Assembly (NCBI GenBank): GCA_030040235.1
Contig: JASHUC010000505.1
Coordinates: 1-7,901 of the forward strand
Source: Gammaproteobacteria bacterium
GTDB lineage: Bacteria; Pseudomonadota; Gammaproteobacteria; Steroidobacterales; Steroidobacteraceae
Direction: 5' to 3'
DNA length: 7,901 nucleotides
In this document: piece after piece, positions 5,659 through 7,901 of the stretch
Position numbering within the stretch: the first letter of the stretch is position 1
Layout: the number at the start of each line of letters is the position of its first letter
Program-made: the position numbers and the translations under genes
The notes under the pieces: model-generated
Databases searched by the model: none
What the model saw: only the letters and a program-made list of their open reading frames with translations
What the model was told of the DNA's origin: nothing

Positions 5659-5662
5659 TTCT

Positions 5663-6058
5663 GTGACTGTGACCGGCAACCCGAAGCTCCAGGGCCTGAA
5701 GGTACTGGTCATCGACGACAGCAAGACGATCCGGCGCACGGCCGAGACCCTGCTCGCGAAGGAAGGGTGCGAGGTCTATACGGCGATCGACGGCTTCGAT
5801 GCTCTCGCCAAGATCGCCGATCACCAGCCCGATATCGTGTTCGTCGATATCATGATGCCGCGGCTCGACGGCTACCAGACGTGCTCGCTCATCAAGCACA
5901 ACAAGGTGTTCCGCTCGATCCCCGTCATCATGCTGTCGTCCAAGGACGGCCTGTTCGACCGCGCGCGCGGACGCATCGTCGGCTCGGAGCACTACCTCAC
6001 CAAGCCCTTCACCAAGGACGAGCTCTTGAGCGCGATCGAGACCCACATCGGGAGATGA
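5663..6058 (+). CDS. pilG: Type IV pilus response regulator PilG, stand-alone receiver domain
   Basis: PilG is a CheY-like single-domain receiver. In Pseudomonas it receives phosphate from the ChpA kinase and promotes pilus extension and surface-dependent cAMP signalling. The 131-residue frame shows the acidic pair D18-D19 (VIDDSKTIRRTAETLL), phosphoacceptor D62 in VFVDIMMPRLDGYQT, S92 in MLSSKDG and K114 in YLTKPF. The stretch SKDGLFDRARGRIVGSEHYLTK and the DDSKTIRRTAETLL segment are PilG hallmarks that separate it from PilH and other CheY proteins. No output domain follows. GTG 5663 is taken as start, with GTG 5669 an equal alternative that removes two residues. It is the first gene of the right-hand pil operon, divergent from gshB across 167 bases. 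The stop overlaps an ATG (ATGA, 6055-6058), but pilH probably starts slightly later. Confidence 0.95.
   Translation: MTVTGNPKLQGLKVLVIDDSKTIRRTAETLLAKEGCEVYTAIDGFDALAKIADHQPDIVFVDIMMPRLDGYQTCSLIKHNKVFRSIPVIMLSSKDGLFDRARGRIVGSEHYLTKPFTKDELLSAIETHIGR
6050..6054 (+). promoter_or_regulatory. Shine-Dalgarno site deciding the pilH start
   Basis: GGGAG overlaps the last sense codons of pilG and lies 9 bases before ATG 6064. It directly abuts ATG 6055, leaving no spacer for that codon, so it favours 6064 among the three closely spaced in-frame ATGs (6055, 6058, 6064). Confidence 0.5.
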
Positions 6059-6063
6059 TGGCC

Positions 6064-6429
6064 ATGCCACTCATACTCATCGTCGATGACTCTCCGACCG
6101 AGGTGCACGTGATGCAGAAGGCGCTCGAGCGTCATGGCTACCAGACCGCCGCCGCAGGCGATGGCGCCGAGGGCATCCGCCTCGCGCGCGAGATGAGCCC
6201 CGATCTGATCTTCATGGACGTGGTGATGCCCGGTATGAACGGCTACCAGGCGACGCGCACGCTCGCGAGCGATCCCAAGACCCGCTCGATCCCGATCATC
6301 ATGGTGACCTCGAAGGGGCAGGAGACCGACAAGATCTGGGGATTGCGCCAGGGGGCGGTCGACTACATGGTGAAGCCCGTATCCCCCGACCAGCTCGTGG
6401 CGAAGGCTCAAGCCACGCTGACGGCTTGA
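6064..6429 (+). CDS. pilH: Type IV pilus response regulator PilH, stand-alone receiver domain
   Basis: PilH is the second CheY-like receiver of the Chp system. In Pseudomonas it opposes PilG, being linked to pilus retraction or acting as a phosphate sink for ChpA. With the start at ATG 6064 the protein is 121 residues, the length I recall for Pseudomonas PilH, and begins MPLILIVDDSPTE like the family. Key residues are D8-D9, phosphoacceptor D52 (IFMDVVMPGMNGYQATR), T82 (MVTSKGQETDK) and K104 (YMVKPV). The segment KGQETDKIWGLRQGAVDYMVKP is PilH-specific. In-frame ATGs at 6055 and 6058 would add two or three residues, but the GGGAG at 6050-6054 fits 6064 better. The stop is 7 bases before pilI. 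PilG and PilH are clearly paralogous receivers, but each matches its own orthologue, so this is the ancient arrangement and not a new duplication. Confidence 0.95.
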   Translation: MPLILIVDDSPTEVHVMQKALERHGYQTAAAGDGAEGIRLAREMSPDLIFMDVVMPGMNGYQATRTLASDPKTRSIPIIMVTSKGQETDKIWGLRQGAVDYMVKPVSPDQLVAKAQATLTA

Positions 6430-6436
6430 ACCGCGC

Positions 6437-6997
6437 ATGGAGGGGGTACCGCTCAAGTCGCTGCGTGATCGGCCATTCGAGCTTCTCAAGGAGCTTGAAA
6501 GGCGCGGTCGTGCCGTCTCCGCGCAGGTCGGCCAGGAAAGCCCGGGCGGCCGGGAATGGGTCGGGGTGGCGCTGCGCATGGCGGGCGAGCTGTTCCTCGC
6601 CGCCCGCGAGGAGACCCGCGAGGTGCTGAGTCTGCCGACCACCCTCACCCGGGTGCCGGGAGCCAAGGCCTGGATCCGCGGGCTCGCCAACGTGCGCGGG
6701 CAGCTGCTGCCGGTCATCGATCTGCGGCACTTCCTCGGCAGCGGCGTCGCGCCCGGCACGCGCAACACCCGCGTGATCGTCGCGAACCATCGCGAGATTC
6801 CCGCCGGCTTGCTGGTCGATGAGGTGCTCGGGTTTCGCCGCTTCGCCGAGAGCGAGTTCACCGGGGACGTGCTGCCGACCGTCACGCGCTGCGAGCGCTA
6901 TCTCGCCGGCTCCTTCCGGCGCGGCGAGGAGCAGTGGCCGGTCTTGAGCCTGCGCACCATTCTCGAGAGTTCGGCATTCGCCGAGGCGGCGGCATGA
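6437..6997 (+). CDS. pilI: CheW-like adaptor protein PilI
   Basis: PilI is the CheW-type scaffold expected to couple the receptor PilJ to the histidine kinase ChpA (which would lie to the right of the window). The protein has 186 residues. A short N-terminal region ([16 protein letters not shown]) precedes the CheW fold, seen as [23 protein letters not shown], then [29 protein letters not shown] (about 74-102), [24 protein letters not shown] and a C-terminal strand [10 protein letters not shown]. The [14 protein letters not shown] segment is the typical CheW signature, and the order of segments matches Pseudomonas PilI (178 residues). ATG 6437 is the only good start near pilH; no clear Shine-Dalgarno site is visible, so translation may depend on ribosomes finishing pilH 7 bases upstream. 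The stop overlaps the pilJ start (ATGA, 6994-6997). Confidence 0.93.
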   Translation: MEGVPLKSLRDRPFELLKELERRGRAVSAQVGQESPGGREWVGVALRMAGELFLAAREETREVLSLPTTLTRVPGAKAWIRGLANVRGQLLPVIDLRHFLGSGVAPGTRNTRVIVANHREIPAGLLVDEVLGFRRFAESEFTGDVLPTVTRCERYLAGSFRRGEEQWPVLSLRTILESSAFAEAAA

Positions 6998-7901
6998 TGG
7001 CAGGCGCTCCCCCAACGCCACAGGGCCGGCCCGGCGCCCCGGTGGGCGAATCAGGTCCCGGACGGCGCCTCGATGCGCTCATCGGTGTGGCGGCGCTGCT
7101 CGTCGTGGCAGGCGTCGTGCTCGAGGTGAGCCGGTCGGGCTTCCCGGATGCATGGCTGTTCGTCGCTTTCGCGGGCGCGACGCTCCTCGCACTCGCCCTG
7201 CTGTGGGTCGGTCTGCGCGGGCTGCGCCGCACGACCGAGCGCCAGAGGCTCGCGCAGGAGGCCCAGCGCACCGAGACCGACCGCAACCAGCAGGCCATCC
7301 TGCGGCTGCTCGATGAGCTCTCGAGCCTCGCCGACGGCGATCTCACCGTGCAGGCGACGGTGACCGAGGACATCACCGGCGCCATCGCCGATTCGATCAA
7401 CTATGCGGTGGATGCGCTCCGTGGCCTCGTCACGACCATCAATCAATCCGCCATCCAGCTCGACGGTGCGGCGCGCCAGACCCAGGCGCTCGCGCAGCAT
7501 CTCGCCAAATCGAGCGGCGCGCAGTCCAAGCAGATCGCCGCGGCCACCGAGACCGCCGGCGCGGTGGCCTCCGCGACCGAGGAGGTCTCGGGCAATGCCG
7601 AGCGTGCCGCGGATGTGGCGCGCCATTCGGTGGACGTGGCGCACAAGGGCGGAGATGCGGTGCGCCGCACGATCGACGGCATGAATGCCATCCGCGAGAC
7701 GATCCAGGACACCTCCAAGCGCATCAAGCGGCTCGGCGAGAGCTCCCAGGAGATTGGCAACATCGTCGAGCTCATCAACGACATTGCCGAGCAGACCAAC
7801 ATCCTCGCGCTCAATGCCTCGATCCAGGCCTCGATGGCCGGGGAGGCCGGCAGGGGCTTCGCGGTGGTCGCCGACGAGGTGCAGCGGCTCGCCGAGCGCG
7901 C
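6994..7901 (+). CDS. pilJ: PilJ-type methyl-accepting chemotaxis protein lacking a periplasmic domain (3' end outside window)
   Basis: PilJ is the receptor of the Chp pilus chemosensory system. The frame opens at ATG 6994, overlapping the pilI stop, with GAGG at 6983-6986 as a plausible ribosome site, and runs off the right edge after 302 codons. It has a Pro/Gly-rich cytoplasmic N-terminus (1-25), membrane helix 1 (about 26-44), a loop of about 8 residues (SRSGFPDA, 45-52), helix 2 (about 53-75), a HAMP-like region (about 76-150) and the MCP signalling coil. [60 protein letters not shown] and [20 protein letters not shown] are PilJ-specific and nearly identical to Pseudomonas PilJ. That protein (682 residues) carries about 270 periplasmic residues between its helices, absent here. 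There is no frameshift or stop, so it reads as a real shortened receptor. Methylation sites and the C-terminus are outside the window. Confidence 0.94.
   Translation, partial: MMAGAPPTPQGRPGAPVGESGPGRRLDALIGVAALLVVAGVVLEVSRSGFPDAWLFVAFAGATLLALALLWVGLRGLRRTTERQRLAQEAQRTETDRNQQAILRLLDELSSLADGDLTVQATVTEDITGAIADSINYAVDALRGLVTTINQSAIQLDGAARQTQALAQHLAKSSGAQSKQIAAATETAGAVASATEEVSGNAERAADVARHSVDVAHKGGDAVRRTIDGMNAIRETIQDTSKRIKRLGESSQEIGNIVELINDIAEQTNILALNASIQASMAGEAGRGFAVVADEVQRLAER

Overview
The window comes from a GC-rich gammaproteobacterium (about two thirds G+C by eye). It holds two type IV pilus modules on the + strand with a housekeeping block on the - strand between them. The order pilU ... 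pyrB-ruvX-yqgE-tonB-gshB / pilG-pilH-pilI-pilJ follows the arrangement known around pilT/pilU and pilGHIJ in Pseudomonas and, in a more compact form, in Xanthomonadales. The Pseudomonas genes pyrR and pyrC' (inactive dihydroorotase) are not here. A Xanthomonadales- or Nevskiales-like gammaproteobacterium fits, but the exact group cannot be settled from this sequence.

Left (1-1465, +): the 3' end of one PilU-type retraction ATPase, then, 40 bases later, a complete second PilU-type ATPase (pilU2). The two are diverged paralogues. A hairpin lies in the 39-base gap where pilU2 meets pyrB convergently.

Middle (1505-5495, -): read leftward, gshB (glutathione synthetase), a TonB-family energy transducer, yqgE/algH, ruvX/yqgF and pyrB (aspartate carbamoyltransferase). 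The genes are tightly packed. yqgE and ruvX overlap by 8 bases, and ruvX and pyrB share one reading frame with the ruvX UGA stop directly abutting a UUG start. This looks like one transcription unit, perhaps with an extra promoter before tonB.

Right (5663-7901, +): pilG, pilH, pilI and the first 302 codons of pilJ, the front of the Chp/Pil chemotaxis-like operon that controls pilus extension, retraction and surface responses. It diverges from gshB across a 167-base intergenic region holding an inverted repeat and a hairpin with a T-tract.

The most notable observation is that PilJ has only an 8-residue loop between its two membrane helices. It therefore lacks the roughly 270-residue periplasmic sensor region of Pseudomonas PilJ while keeping the PilJ-type HAMP and signalling sequences. 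The second is the pair of tandem PilU-type ATPases. No mobile element, CRISPR array, tRNA or rRNA was seen. The only gene-free stretches are under 200 bases.
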